A DNA stretch of 64,000 nt from Hippopus hippopus (lineage: Eukaryota; Mollusca; Bivalvia; Cardiida; Cardiidae): NCBI GenBank assembly GCA_946811185.2, contig OX328097.1, forward strand, positions 4,512,242-4,576,241, read 5' to 3'. A program made the position numbers and the translations under genes. Under the pieces are notes generated by a model. It was given only the letters and a program-made list of their open reading frames with translations, searched no databases and was not told the DNA's origin. Below are positions 11,449-23,501 of the stretch, piece by piece; position 1 is the stretch's first letter; each line of letters starts with the position of its first letter.

Positions 11449-13440
11449 AGCTCACCTGAGCACAAAGTGCTCAGGATGAGCTACTGTGATCACTCACTGT
11501 CCGTCGGCGTCCGTCGTCCGTCAGTCCGTCCGTCGTCTGTCCATCCGTCGTCCATTCGTCCGTTCACAATTTTTTGTTTACACTCTAGCATCTACAAATA
11601 TTAACCGATCAGCACCAAACTTGGTCAAAATATATATGACCATAAGATCTCGGTTGAGTTCGATTATGGGTGTAATCGGACCAGAACAACTGGAGTTATT
11701 TGCCCTTGAATTAGAAAAATTGTTATATTTGACTTTGTTTACACTCTAGTATCTACAATTATTAACCAATCAGCACCAAACTTGGTCAAAATATATATGA
11801 CCATAAGGTCTCAGATGAAGTTGGTTATGGGTCTAATCAGCTCAGAACAACTGGAGTTATTTGCCCTTGAATTAGAAAAATTGCTATATTTGACTTTGTT
11901 TACACTCTAGCATCTACAAATATCAACCAATAAGCACCAAACTTGGTCAAAATATATATGACCATAAGATCTCAGATGAAGTCGATTATGGGTCTAATCA
12001 GACCAGAACAACTGGAGTTATTTGCCCTTGAATTAGAAAAATTGCTATATTTGACTTTGTTTACACTCTAACATCTACAATTTTTAACCAATCAGCATCA
12101 AACTTTGTCAAAATACTTATGACCGTAAGATCTGGGATGAGTTTGATTATGGGTCTAATCGGACCAGAACGACTGGAGTTATTTGCCCTTGAATTAGAAA
12201 GTTCTATAGAATAGTTCTTTGTCCGGACTATAACTTTGTCATCTCCAGTCTGATTGACTTGAAACTTGGCATTTGTGTTTGTTGCAATAATATGGAGTGC
12301 AGTGTGAAAGAACCATAACTCGTACTGTCTATGAGTTATTTCCCTTTGATCGTCATTTTTACAGCATTTTCTGCTTGTCCGGAATATAACTGTCATCTCT
12401 AGCCTGAACATCTTCAGATTTGGTATACATGATTGTTGAAAAATTACGGAGTGCAGTGCACAAGAACCATAACTCTTCCTAGCATGAATTTTGAGTTATT
12501 CCCCTTTTGACCTTCATTTTTATAGCATTTCTTGCTTGTCCAGAGCAAAACTTTGTCATCTTAAGTAGGAATGACTTGAAATATGGTATGCTTATTTGTT
12601 GCAATATTTGGAAGTGCAGTGCACAAGAATTGTAACTCTACCTCATGCTGTCTTTGAGTTATTTCCCTTTGATCATCATTTTTACAGCATTTAGTGCTTG
12701 TCCGGAATATAACTTTGTCATCTCTAGCCTGAACATCCTCAAATTTGGTATGCATGATTGTTGAAAAATTACGGAGTGCAGTGCACAAGAACCATAACTC
12801 TTCCTAGCACGAATTCTGAGTTATTCCCCCTTTGACCTTCATTTTTTATAGCATTTCTTGCTTGTCCGGAGCAAAACTGTGTCATCTTAAGTAGGAATGA
12901 CTTGAAATATGGTATGCTTATTTGTTGCAATATTTGGAAGTGCAGTGCACAAGAATTGTAACTCTACCTCGTGCTGTCTGAGTTATTTCCCTTTGATCAT
13001 CATTTTTACAGCATTTAGTGCTTGTCCGGAATATAACTTTGTCATCTCAAGTCAGAACAACTTCGAACTTGGTATGCATGTTTGTTGCAATTTTACCGAG
13101 TACTGTGTGCAAGAACAGTAACTCTACCTAGCGCAGATTTTGAGTAATTCCACTTTGATCTTCATTTTTACAGTATTTTTTGCTTGTCTGGAATGGAACT
13201 TTGAAGTCTCAAGTCAAATTGACTTGAGACTTGGTAAACATGTTTGTTGCATTACCTGCCCTTTGCAATTATTATACCTCCTCGACAACGGGCGGTGGGA
13301 TGGGCATATCTTGCAACAATTTGCCACTCTTGTTTCATTATTATTTGGCCTTGAACCTCGATATTTGGTATTTATCTTCATTGTAGACCTTTACTGCTTA
13401 GTACTCAGGTGAGCGATATAGGACCGTCATGGTCCTCTTG
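11449..13440 (+). mobile_element. HL-A element copy 2, 2.0 kb
   Basis: The left CTCACCTGAG (11451-11460) pairs with the right CTCAGGTGAG (13404-13413). The terminal hairpin here is ggaccgtcatggtcc, a compensated variant of gggccatcatggccc, followed by tcttg. A GTCC/GTCG-rich stretch follows the left hairpin. The interior is 161-bp tandem units. Confidence 0.75.
11581..13240 (+). repeat. 161-bp minisatellite, two unit types
   Basis: cactctag recurs at 11581, 11742, 11903 and 12064, spaced exactly 161 bp. Then tgcttgtc recurs at 12372, 12533, 12695, 12859, 13019 and 13181 (160-164 bp). In the second block alternate units are more alike, so it is a dimer repeat of about 323 bp. The second type may be a diverged form of the first. 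Confidence 0.88.
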
Positions 13441-13643
13441 TTTTAAATTTCCCTCTATTATAATTGCTGAAATAGACAAAACCCAAGTCTAATAATGTAT
13501 TTATATCTCTTTTTACATACTTAAACATCTAAAAAGTGATGTTTTCATCCTCAAATTGACTAAATGTATTTTTGTGTGATTGTAATGCCATGCTAATGAA
13601 GCTGATTGTTTCATATCACTGTCATTTCGAATTAGGGTTTAAC

Positions 13644-13804
13644 TTAACCCTTTACCATGTTACAAGTTGTGGAATTTGTCCTTGAAAGGGTAGGAAACAT
13701 TGTTGAAAATGCTGATTGGCGGTGACCAGTATTTTCTCTCCATCCCAAAAGCCTTTTTCCTTGGGGTTATTAAAAAACAAGAGAATCTGGTAAACAGTGT
13801 TTAA
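13644..13804 (-). mobile_element. TTAA-MITE copy 12, shortened left arm
   Basis: ttaaccctttaccatgttac runs almost directly into ggaatttgtccttgaaaggg, so about 60 bp of the left arm is gone. It ends ctggtaaacagtgtttaa. Confidence 0.68.
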
Positions 13805-13807
13805 ACA

Positions 13808-14155
13808 GCAAACAATTTTTTCATGGAAAACAATCATAAGGTTGGAACAGTGAATTCAAAATAATTATAATTTCATTATGAAATAATCAGGTTACACGGA
13901 ATTATATTGCTGTATTTCCACAGGGAAATTTCTACAATCTGACGAATTGCATGTATAAAAGTGTGAACATGATATCACCACACAAATTTTAATTTAGGTC
14001 AAATGACTGCATTGCATGTTCTATGGTGCTAAATAAAACTTGGAAAGAATCTCATGGGAAAACTACTGATATCTTTTTAATGCTTAAGTTTAGGAATTTT
14101 TTTCCACTACAAATTGTTCTAGAAATCTTTCAAAAAGTAAGGAAAGGCTAGCATA
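13808..14155. other. Non-coding stretch
   Basis: No feature was recognised. Confidence 0.5.
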
Positions 14156-14159
14156 GCTC

Positions 14160-14340
14160 TCAACTCTTTACAAAACAGCAGAAATTAAGACTTGGCCAAA
14201 TTGAAAGCACTTGCAGAGAATAAATAAAATACATGTATGGCTTAAACAATGGGATTTGTGATTAAAATAGTAGAAAACATTTTGGAAAAAGGAGGAAATC
14301 CTGGTTACCAGCATTTTCTCTTTTTCCCAAAATGTTGTCA
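14160..14340 (-). mobile_element. TTAA-MITE copy 13, right arm lost
   Basis: caactctttacaaaacagca to the palindrome; it is then replaced by unrelated sequence and a SINE. Confidence 0.7.
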
Positions 14341-14371
14341 ACAATTTATTCTGTCACACTGTCATTTCAAA

Positions 14372-14680
14372 GAAGCTGGCTAAGACAGGGGCAGCGCAGT
14401 CACTGGCATAATGCATTTGAGACCAAGGAGTCCCTGGGTGGAACCTCTTGCTTGGCCAGTGTCTTTCCAAGGATTGATGATAGTCATGATTGCAGTAGGA
14501 TTCATTCCTCTCTTCTGCTGGTCATTGTTTTGAAGATAGCTTATGGGAAAGCAGCTGGAGGCTTGGGAAGAATATTGTGTGGAATTATGGTAAAAAAAAT
14601 CTCAAGGAAAGCATTTATAGGGGTGCTGGCTGCGGCAGTATAACTGAAATAATGTTGAAAACATTGTTAGACATAATGCA
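14372..14680 (+). mobile_element. SINE-3, old copy
   Basis: It shares with the complete copy at 44671-44982 the blocks ttccaaggattgatgatagtca, aggattcattcctctc and gggaaagcagct. The tail region ctgcggcagtataactgaa is also shared. The tRNA-like head (gcgcagtcactggcataatgc) is decayed beyond function, and the tail has become A-rich. Confidence 0.72.
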
Positions 14681-14740
14681 AAAAAACAAAAAAAAAAAAA
14701 ACACTGGTTCAATCACAGAAAAAAAAAAGACATAATTTTT

Positions 14741-15360
14741 AGCTCCACTGACCAAAGGCCAGCGAGCTATTGTCATGGCATTGTGTCCGTCGTGCGTGCG
14801 TGCGTCCGTCCGTCCGTTCGTTCGTCCGTGCGTGCGTCCGTAAACTTTTTCTTTAAAAAACTTCTCCTCAGAAACTATTGACTGGATTTTTACCAAATTT
14901 CACAGGAATGTTCCTTTGGTGGTCCTCTTTCAAATTCCTTCAAATAATTGTGTTCCATGAAGAATTCTGGTTGCCATGGCAACCAAAGTAAAAAACCTTT
15001 AAAAATCTTCTCCTCCCAAACTGCTATTTGGATAGCATTATTATTTTGCAGGAATGTTCCTTAGATACAGGTTTACAGAATTCCTTAAAAAAAAAAAATG
15101 ATCTGTCAAAAAACATGGCTTTTATGGGAGACTCATTTTCCTTTTATGGTATAAAGTAAAATCTTTGAAAAATTTCTTCTCTAAAACTATTCATTGGATT
15201 TCATTGTTGTTTTGCAGGTAAGTTCCTATGGTGGTTGTCTACCAAAGTGTTTCTTCAGTGAGCTAAAATGCAGGATTGAATGATAATTGTTAAAAACTTC
15301 CTTTCGCCATTATAGAAATATCAGGCCTGTGGAGCGATACAGGCGCTCAAGCACCTCTAG
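14741..15360 (+). mobile_element. HL-B element copy 1
   Basis: Left agctccactgaccaaaggccagcgagct, then a GTCC/GTGC-rich run 14788-14840. Units carry cttctcctcagaaactattgactgg and ggttgccatggcaaccaaa. Right cctgtggagcgatacaggcg; end cctctag then T. The end is CTAG-like rather than TCTTG. Confidence 0.7.
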
Positions 15361-15364
15361 TTTA

Positions 15365-15700
15365 TAAATGCAATGAAAGCTCATGGTTGGCTAATATGGG
15401 CCAATCAATTAACCAGCATACAAATTTGTACTTTGTCCGTTTCATCAACCAAATAGGACTATTGCTATTATTTCTTCAAGAGAATTAGATAACTCTTTCT
15501 GTGCCACAATGCATTCTTTTACCAGACAAGCTCTGTATATTTTGATGCGCCAGTGCACTTTTTTTGGTTCAAAAGAGTGGTAATTTGTTACTACATTACC
15601 TCTAACAGACGAGTTTTCTTGTGTTGCAGCTGAACTTCTTGCATGAGGAAGTGCCACAAGTTTTTCCACATGTAAACAGATATTAAAGTTCATTATGGCT
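15365..15700. other. Unassigned non-coding stretch
   Basis: An open frame on the minus strand (15445-15753) has no recognisable domain and runs into the neighbouring repeat. I do not call a gene. Confidence 0.4.
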
Positions 15701-15759
15701 GAACCAGCTTGCGGTGAGCGAATCATAGTTATCACAATGTTGCTCGGGTGCATGTGCTT

Positions 15760-16310
15760 CGGTTTTGTGTATCTGCATGTGTGTGTCTCTGTCCATCTGT
15801 CCGAATTTGTCTGCCCCAGAACTTCTACATTTATGGATGGATTTCAAAATAATTTTGGACCATTGTTCTCCTTCATGAAGAAAATTGCCATTTGATATAT
15901 TTGTCCAGGTAGGTCCAAGGTCAAGGTCACACATCAAGGTCATATGATAAAATTGTCATAAATGAAGCTTGCCCTAGCTACAACTTCTACATTTATCGAT
16001 GGATTTAAAAATAACTTTATATAAATGTTCTCCTTTACCAGTAGAAGTGTCATTTAAATCATTTGTTCAGTTTGGTCCAAGGTCAAGGTCACACTTCAAG
16101 GTCAAATGATAAAATTATCATTAAAAGATCATTTCCAAGTCATAAATTCTACATTTTTGATGGATTTCAAAATAATTTGGCACAGTTATTCTCCTTCATG
16201 AGTTAATGTGCGATTTAAGATATTTGGTTATCTATGTCCAAGGTCAAGGTCATACTTTGAGGTCAAGTGATAAAACGATCATAAAAAGAATTAAGTTTCT
16301 ATATGTTCAT
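15760..16310 (+). repeat. 162-bp minisatellite, three units
   Basis: The word ttctacattt recurs at about 15823, 15985 and 16147. Each unit also has ggatttcaaaataa, gtccaaggtcaaggtcacac and gataaaat. The left edge has gtctctgtccatctgtccg as in HL elements. Confidence 0.8.
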
Positions 16311-16514
16311 AAATAGGGAATACTCCTGTCCTCATGGAAATTTGAAAACAAAGGGATCTGAAATAAGATAAGTGTGCATTTAGTGATTGGTGACTTTTTT
16401 CTCAAGACTTAGTGTAGCTTATTAGGTCCTTTTCTAACTCCCACCATGGCAGGCTTGAACTTGCCCCTGGGCAATCTTCTAGTATTGTGATTATTTCTAT
16501 TTTATCTGGATGTT

Positions 16515-16715
16515 TTAAGTCATTACTAGATGACAAAATATTAGACTTGTCCAAATTGAAGGAATCAAATTAAGTATGACTCAAATGATAGAATTTGTTT
16601 CTGAAGAGGAAGAAAACATTGTGAGATAAGGACATTTTCACCTTTTCCAAGAATTTTTCCGAAAGTGTTCATTCTAAAGGTCTTTAAAACACAGTATCAT
16701 ATGGTAAAGACTTAA
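16515..16715 (-). mobile_element. TTAA-MITE copy 14, first of a TTAA-sharing pair
   Basis: ttaagtcattactagatgac to tatggtaaagacttaa. The central hairpin is partly deleted (no aatgctggttaccagc). Confidence 0.72.
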
Positions 16716-16938
16716 CTTTTTACCAGACGATAAAATCTTAGACTAATCCAATTTCAAAGCATTGACAGACAATTATCAAATTTGATTAAAATGATATAGT
16801 TTGTATTTGAAAGGACAGAAAACATTGTGGGAAAAGGAGACAATGCTTGTTACCAGCATTTTCACCTTTTCATACATGTTTTCAAAAGGGGTCTCCCTCA
16901 AGGTCATTTTAACTCAGGATTATATGATAAAGGGTTAA
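16712..16938 (-). mobile_element. TTAA-MITE copy 15, second of pair
   Basis: It starts ttaactttttaccagacgat at the TTAA ending copy 14 and ends gataaagggttaa, in the same orientation as copy 14. Confidence 0.78.
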
Positions 16939-16958
16939 AGCATAAAGATATATTATTA

Positions 16959-17300
16959 CAGTCAAAGAGAAAAAAGAACTGTTGAAATTTGATAGACTGT
17001 AGAGTGATTCAGAATTTGATCAGCTGAGTAAACATAGATAAATTACAGATATAATTGGTGTTAGAGATAAATTTATATATACAGATATATCAGAAATCAG
17101 TAGAGACTTCTTTGACGGCCTCTAGAAAATGAAATGCACTTCCTATCGGTCGTAATCTATGGAACCTTGCAACGATCAAAGGCAACATTGTGCATGAAGA
17201 TACAACAATGATTATTATAGTTTTATAGTTTCATAAAATAAGGATGAAGTAGGTGAAAAACTTGCTGAAAAAAACCAGTATAGATGTATCTTTAATTTTC
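16959..17300. repeat. Dispersed repeat of about 320 bp, copy 1
   Basis: It matches 32860-33185 along its length: cagctg-gtaaacatag, aaatgcac-ttcc-atcggtc-taatct, gcatgaagat, tttcataaaata-ggatgaa and gtatagatgtat. No terminal repeats or coding were seen; type unknown. Confidence 0.65.
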
Positions 17301-17309
17301 TGGGTTATC

Positions 17310-17580
17310 CCTACTTTATCTGGATGTTTTTAAATCTGTCGGCAGCAGAAGGTTTTTTCCAGGAAGTAATGATTTAAGCTGTATATCTACACTGAAGGAT
17401 AAGCGATAATAATCTAGGTTGCTGTCTATCAAATAAGAGGCTTATTTACATATTTCTGACACATCAATTAGCAAGTGTGAGAAGTAATGGATTGGGGACT
17501 TTGTAAGAGTTACAGAAAATAGTAGAAAATCTCTTGAAAAGGGGGTCAAGAATCCAGGAAATATTATCTAGAGCATATGG
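17310..17580. other. Unassigned non-coding stretch
   Basis: Nothing was recognised. Confidence 0.4.
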
Positions 17581-17710
17581 AACTAGGAATTGTTGCGTCT
17601 TTTAACCCTGATCCTGCTTAGTAAGTGAAATGAAACTTTCAAGCCAACAGCAAAAACTGAAATCCTACTATTTCAAAGGTAGTTTTTGGGGAAAGATTAT
17701 CTCCTTATCA

Positions 17711-17759
17711 GACAGTGTAGATCTAAGATCTGTGCAGTCTGATCTTGATCTACACTGTC
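17711..17759. repeat. CAGTGTAGATC hairpin element, copy 1
   Basis: gacagtgtagatctaagatc pairs with gatcttgatctacactgtc around a short loop. A half copy (gaccaaagatcagactgcac) is at 17890-17920. The family recurs at least a dozen times; wider copies are flanked by cctttcac...agttgcctttg. Confidence 0.75.
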
Positions 17760-18111
17760 CACAAAAGCTTCTGGTGTTGTCTACGGTATGGAAAGGGTTA
17801 AAGTGCCAAAGAAACCAAATTGACATTTTGGTTGAGATATTTGCAATTTCATGGTTGCATTTTGCCTGTACTGTTGCAGCAAAGCAGTATAGACCAAAGA
17901 TCAGACTGCACATTTTGTGCAGTCCTAAAGGCAACTATAATTGTGAAAGGCGCTTGAAGGCTTAAAATTCATTTATATGGCTGTCAGGGGCTATTGGAAG
18001 ATGCAATTTCATGTCCTTTTCTCCTCCACTTTTGAAATACCATGTTTTGGATGAAATTTTAAGTGGAAGCCCCTTGGGTACTGGTGCATAAGCAGTTTTC
18101 ATTATGATTGG

Positions 18112-18340
18112 TTAACTCTCTACAAAACTTTAAAATTTTGAACTAGTCAAAATTTAAAGCATTTGTAGATGACAATTTAAATGTGGCTAAAGTAATGGAA
18201 TTTGTTTTTGATATGGTATAAAACAGTGGGAAAAGGAGGAAATGCTACTGATCAGCATTTTCTCCTTTTCCCAACAAAGTCTTCAAAAGTCCATTTTATA
18301 AGGGTTGTTTAAAAAAAAAAGGATTGTGAGGCAAAGGTTG
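18112..18340 (-). mobile_element. TTAA-MITE copy 16
   Basis: Start ttaactctctacaaaacttt; the right arm has ttataagggttgttt; the right terminus has decayed to gcaaaggttg. Confidence 0.75.
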
Positions 18341-18521
18341 TCTGTGGTGCATGGCGGCTTAGTTCAAAGACTTCAAAGTAACTTACTTGAGTAAATACCA
18401 ATGGTGCATTAGCTTCATTTTGAGACCATTCAGTACAGTGCCTTTATTCTATCATGCATCCAGTACTTATCAGACCAGGGCACTGTGAATCTTTCACTAC
18501 AGAAGTTTTTATGATTGTATG

Positions 18522-18640
18522 GAAAAAGGCTTATAGAAATATTGTCAGGAAAGGACTAAATACTTGTTACCAGCTTTTTAGCTCACATGAGCTTTTGTGA
18601 TTGTGCTGAATATTTTGTTTGTTCTAGGGGGTAGTGACCT
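18522..18640. mobile_element. TTAA-MITE fragment cut by an HL-A left end
   Basis: aaatattgtcaggaaaggac...ttgttaccagc breaks off and is followed by tttttagctcacatgagctt, an HL-A left end with a shortened hairpin. The HL-A piece fades after about 18640. Confidence 0.6.
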
Positions 18641-18848
18641 CACAGGCCTCTTCTTCCCATTGGAAAACACTGCTGATATTATGTAGAATAAAACACTAAA
18701 AAATAAATAACCCTGATGATAAGTGATTACCTTTGATCATCACATACTTACTATCTTTACTATCTTTAAAAAAATGATGTCATTACTAAACCTGAATTCA
18801 AAGGAAATTGCAGACTCCTCTGTAAAACAGGGGAAAGTATGGAAAAAT

Positions 18849-19056
18849 TTAACCGAGTTTAAACATCCGTGTAAAAAGACGGCTTATGAAAACAATGTTG
18901 AAAAGGGAGAACATGCTGATAACCAGCACAGTCTCATTTTCCTGTAATGTATTCTACCCTTGCAAAGACAGAAATCATCTTTGAGCTACATACATTTTGT
19001 CATCTGCACATGCTTTAATATAGTAGTCAAAAATTTGCCATTTTGTAAAGAGTCAA
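18849..19056 (+). mobile_element. TTAA-MITE copy 18, diverged
   Basis: Retains aaaacaatgttgaaaaggg, aatgtattctacccttgcaaagac and tttgtcatctgcacatgc. Confidence 0.7.
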
Positions 19057-19089
19057 TATTATTTTGATTCAGATTTAGTAAACATTCAG

Positions 19090-19314
19090 ATTGATTGATT
19101 GATTGAATTTGAGTTTAATGCCGTTTTAACAGCCTAGGCCATATCACGGCCATAACTGACATAACTTTCTTTGCAAGTCAGTGACTACTTTCTCACATGC
19201 ATCAGAGGTGAGAGGCATAAATCACCAGAAAGAAAGTTTGCCTCAACCAGGTATCGAACTCACAACCACCAGGTCACGAGTCTGAAACGCTAACCACTGA
19301 GCTACAAAGGCAGG
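19090..19314 (-). mobile_element. SINE-1 copy with perfect 14-bp TSD
   Basis: On the minus strand a tRNA-like head reads gtagctcagtggttagcg (A box) and gagttcgatacc (B box). A body with ctttctggtgat, gcatgtgaga and gtcagtgac follows, with an (AATC)n tail. The direct repeat tagtaaacattcag lies on both sides (19076-19089 and 19315-19328), proving retroposition. It is non-coding and depends on a partner LINE. Confidence 0.9.
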
Positions 19315-19483
19315 TAGTAAACATTCAGGAAAATAAAAAGCACGGTACAGGATATATAACAACAACAACATCATGGGGTAAAAAAAAAAATGGAACATTT
19401 GTCTTATTTTGATCAATTAGATCTATTCCATTTTCAAAATATTTTTTTTCTGCAGCAGACCGGCCAGTTTGCATCAAAAGGTT

Positions 19484-19665
19484 GATTGTATGGTGTTTGC
19501 TGCCATTTTCATCATTATTTCAGTTATATCGCAGTGGCCAGTCCATCAATCCATGCTTTCCTGGAGTTTCCGGGAGTTTTACCAGTACTCTGCACAATAT
19601 TTTTTCCAAGCCACTGGCTGCTTTACCACATAACTATTGCTGAAACATCAAAAGGAGGGAAATGC
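19484..19665 (-). mobile_element. SINE-3 fragment (tail and body)
   Basis: gattgtatggtgtttgctgcc, tatcgcagtggccagt, tccatgctttcctgg, tactctgcacaat and ccaagccactggctgct match SINE-3 in reverse. The tRNA-like head is missing. Confidence 0.75.
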
Positions 19666-19670
19666 TTAAT

Positions 19671-19933
19671 TTAACCCATTCCTAAACAACAAAGTTTAGA
19701 CTCTGAAATTCAAACCATCTGCAGACAACAAAGTCAAAATTGGTAAAAATGACCTTTAGCCTTGTGTCCAGTGTAGGGTGGAAAAAATTGCAAAAAAGGA
19801 GTAAATGCTAGAAAACATTATGGGAAAAGGAGAAAATGCTGGTTACCAGCATTTTCTTCTTTTCCCACAATGTTTTCAAAAGCCTTCTTTCCCAGCATCA
19901 TGGAAACCCAGGGATTGTTTGGTAAAAGGTTAA
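19671..19933 (-). mobile_element. TTAA-MITE copy 19 with partly duplicated centre
   Basis: ttaacccattcctaaacaac to ggtaaaaggttaa, about 35 bp longer than usual. A decayed ggagtaaatgcta precedes an intact gaaaacattatgggaaaagg. Confidence 0.78.
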
Positions 19934-20050
19934 CACCAGCATCTCTTGATATCCAGATATATGAGATTGTCATGAAATCAGATGGATTTGATGAATTATC
20001 ATACACTGATAAAAGGGAAAAAATGGAGTGTTTCGGGAAGGTCCACTTTT

Positions 20051-20822
20051 AGCTGTACTGCTTTCGAAGAAAATATCGAGGTATTGTTATAACCCTGTTG
20101 TTGTCTGCACCGTTACTGTCTGCATGGTCACCTGTGTTGTTGTTGAAAACTTTGACATTCTATAATATCTATCGTTGCAGAAAGTATTTACTTCAAACTC
20201 TGATTAAGTTGTTAGGTATTGAAAGGGGAACCCATACAATAGGAGGAGGTAACTATCAAAATACTTCTGACACAGTTATGCCTCTTTTCTACTCAGAATT
20301 TGAAGAAAAAAAAGAATTGACATTTTATAATATCTGTCATATGGACGATATTTACTTAAAACTTGGGCAAGTTGTTAACTGTTGAAAGGGTAACCCATAC
20401 ATTAGAAGCATTTAACCATCAAATATTTTTGACACAGTTACACCTCTTTTTTGACTTGAAATGTTGAAAAAGCTGACATTGTACAATATCTCTGTCATTA
20501 GTCATTACTGAAGATACTTAATTCAAACTTGGACTAGTTGTTAACTACCAAATGGGGAACCCATACAATAGGGGCAGATGACTATCAAAGTATTCTCGAC
20601 TCAGTTATGCCCTTTTTTTTTTTTACAAAGAATGTTAAAAAAACTGACATTTTATATCTCCCTAATTACTGAAGATAGTCACTTCAAACTGACAAATTGT
20701 TAACTATCAAATGGGGAACCCATACAACTGGGGCAGATAACTATAAAAATATTTTACACAATTATGCACCTCTTACGGTTTAGAATCTTCACTAAAAGCA
20801 ACTGCAGCGGAGTGTGCTCTTG
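20051..20822 (+). mobile_element. HL-F element copy 3
   Basis: It starts agctgtactgctttcg after TTTT and holds four units about 156-170 bp apart (tataatatc-type words at 20161, 20326, 20482 and about 20652). It ends gcagcggagtgtgctcttg. Units share caaacttgg-ctagttgttaac and ggggaacccatacaa. Confidence 0.72.
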
Positions 20823-20993
20823 CTTGGGCCAACTGATTCAATCATGTTGAATATTTCTAGCTTCATGTTGCAGAAAATCACTTATAAAAATTTTTTGGCA
20901 AAAGGGGCAATATGTGGTTGTCAATTTATCTATTAATCGAACCCTATTTCATATTGATATCCTAATTTTAGGATGTTTTCAAAGTGATTTTGT

Positions 20994-21207
20994 TCAATCC
21001 TTTACCAAAGAATCATAAATTTTAACAACCCTGACAAATATGGCTTGTGAAAACATTGTCAGAAAAGGAGAAAATGCTGATAACCAGCAACATTTTTTCT
21101 TTCTATTTTCAAGAGCAAATTCAAGCATTTTAGCCGCATTTAATTTGTTGTCTGAAAATGCTTTCAAATAGGACAAGTCTAAAAATTAGTTATTTGGTAA
21201 AGAGTTT
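20994..21207 (+). mobile_element. TTAA-MITE copy 20
   Basis: tcaatcctttaccaaagaat to atttggtaaagagttt. The palindrome is interrupted after ctgataaccagcaac. Confidence 0.72.
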
Positions 21208-21209
21208 TG

Positions 21210-22060
21210 AACATGGAAGCAAAAGTCACTGACTTACCTTGCACCCACTCTGTTTTTTCCAAAGCAAGAGCTTAGGTTAATTCTGTCACAATGTTTTCCA
21301 AAAACAAGTCATGGTTGGTATAATATCGCTAACATGATTGTGACTGATTTAGATTTTATATTCACTGCCTTTGACTTTTGGAAGGTCATTGCACTGTCTG
21401 TTTGAAAAAGGTCTTGGAAAAAAGACTTTGAGGAACTTTGGGTGTCTTTTCCCAACAGTGTTGATCAAGTTTAAAGCTCAAAGCTCAAGCTTTTCATTGG
21501 TGAAGCTTTTCAAGTGAACTGTTATCATGAAATAATCAAAACAATCCTGAATGCAGAGTGAAGCAAAGTTACACCAAAACAACAGTTACTATGAACCTAA
21601 AATTAACAGTTCTTGGCATAGGCAAGCAAAACAGTTAGCATTTAGGATGGGGCCTCATAGTATAGAGCTAAAAAAAGATGATTGTGTAAATTAGGATTTG
21701 TTTTTAAAGGCTGCCTCACCCTTTAATCTTCTGTTTTGTTCCAAAAACTGTCTTGTGCAGGGCTGTAAAAAGTTATATAAGTTCAGTAATCAGTTAAAAT
21801 TGCCCTAACTTAATATGCTTTTTCTACCAGCTCAGAATATACAATTCATGGCAAAAACAAGTACTTACAGATAACTGTCCTCAAATGTGATTTTAGTTCT
21901 TGAAGTCACTGTGCAGAACTTATATACAGATATGAAACTAAGCATCCTAATGTCTCATTATTGAGACTAAGTTAAAACATGTATGAACAGTAGTTTTATG
22001 GAATCATTACGTAAAACAGTGCAATAGTTTGATCTATCCATGATTGAAAATTGTTCATTT
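21210..22060. other. Non-coding stretch
   Basis: No exon, RNA gene or family repeat was recognised. Confidence 0.5.
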
Positions 22061-22066
22061 CATTTC

Positions 22067-22192
22067 ATTCTTTACAAGATGAAAAAAAAAGAGTGCATTT
22101 TGCTTTAAAAAGGGTTTCTGGAGAACATTTTGGAAAGAGGAGAAAATGTTGTTTACCAGCATTTCCCCTTTTTTGGACAAATATTTGTTAAA
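22067..22192 (-). mobile_element. TTAA-MITE fragment
   Basis: Only the decayed palindrome (gaacattttggaaagaggag, tgtttaccagcattt) is left. Confidence 0.5.
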
Positions 22193-22402
22193 GGTTTGAT
22201 AAGCACTGTAAGAGCTGATACCAAAATCAAAAGTTTTCTTTTCAATGCATACAAATGAAAAGCAAGAAAAGATATTGACATTGGTTGTTTTCCTACAAAC
22301 ATGCTTATAGCTGCCATGGGATCAAACATTAGAATAAATATAACATGAACAGTGTTGTTGTCCGACTTTGTTCTAATGACTTGGTTGTCTCATTTGCATT
22401 TT

Positions 22403-22490
22403 TTAACCCTTTACTACACAATCCTATTTGGCTAACCAAATGGTTTAGCCATGTAGAAAATAGTTAAGCCAATCAGAAATTTAGAATTGG
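22403..22490. mobile_element. TTAA-MITE terminus joined to ATTCACCAACC-element core
   Basis: ttaaccctttactacacaatcct is followed directly by atttggctaaccaaatggtttagcc, the palindromic core seen at 42659-42700. It is a fusion of two families' remnants. Confidence 0.5.
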
Positions 22491-22737
22491 TTAAAAATGT
22501 TTTGAGATTTAATTTTTGTTCAGCATTCACTTGATATAACATGTTAAAAAAATTCGTCAAAAGACTCAAAATTGATGAAAAAAATTTTGGCAGCAACGTA
22601 GAGGTCACAGTTTTTATCCTATCTTTATGTTTAGAATTGGGTTTTATGCAGGGGTTTGACCCATAGAGCGCCAGGTAACACCAACAGTAATGTTCACCCT
22701 AGAAATATGACCAGAATAATTGCAATTCATGTTTGCT

Positions 22738-22866
22738 CTTGTCTACAGTGTTTCAGCAAAGCGGACAGTGTAGATCAAAGATCAGGCTGCACTTTTTGTG
22801 CAGCCTGATCTTTGATCTACACTGGCCACAAAGGCAACTATTGTCGTGAAAGGCGCTTTAAGGGTT
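22738..22866. repeat. CAGTGTAGATC hairpin element, copy 2
   Basis: ggacagtgtagatcaaagat and atctttgatctacactggcc enclose caggctgcac/gtgcagcctg. Outer words cagcaaagc and aaaggcaactattgtcgtga belong to the family. Confidence 0.78.
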
Positions 22867-23040
22867 CAAACTAGGTTGATTGGTGAATTGATTTAGGTTT
22901 GTGCACAAAATTTTGTCAAAATATTCATCTCCGAAGTCTATGGGCAAAATTTAAAGAAATGGTGCTTTGTCAAAAACTAGTGCACAAGGTCATTTTATTG
23001 AAATTTGTATCAACTTACCAGAGGAGGCAGTTGTAGCCGC

Positions 23041-23300
23041 CAGCTCAGGTAGCTCTGTGGTTAGCGTATTGACTCATGACCTGGTGGTTGCGAGTTTGAT
23101 TTCTGGTTGAGACAAACTTTCTTTTTGGCGATTTTTTGCCTCTCACCTCTGATGCATGTGAGAAAAGTAGTCAGTGACTTGGAAAGAAATTTGTGTCAGC
23201 ACTGGTTTGAGAAAGCCAGGAAACACATGCATAGGTGCGCTGACCGCAGTGATATGACCTTAGCTGTTAAAACAGCGTTAAACTCAAATACAAACAAATG
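23041..23300 (+). mobile_element. SINE-1 copy, plus strand
   Basis: The head ggtagctctgtggttagcg with B box gagtttgatttc is decayed. Body gcctctcacctctgatgcat, gtcagtgacttggaaa and agccaggaaacacatgca; end gcgttaaactcaaatac. No clear TSD; the open frame here is not a gene. Confidence 0.82.
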
Positions 23301-23501
23301 AACAAAACAATTTTAGTCAGTCGTTATGAACTTTTTTCAAAAGTAATAGGTAAAAACCATTAATTTTTAGGACTGTAGGGAGAGCAATTATGAATTAAAA
23401 AGTTCTAGGGTTAATTATTAAAGACTGATGGTCCTTTATTAGTTTACGTAGCTTTTTGATTGAGTTTTAAACATTATTTTAGTTGTACCAGTACTTCGGT
23501 T

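Noticed and set aside
12061..12788. Minus-strand frames of 75-116 codons
   Set aside because: They lie wholly in the 161-bp minisatellite and repeat with its unit.
15445..15943. Two overlapping minus-strand frames of 86 and 102 codons
   Set aside because: Partly inside the 162-bp minisatellite; no domain and no consistent start context.
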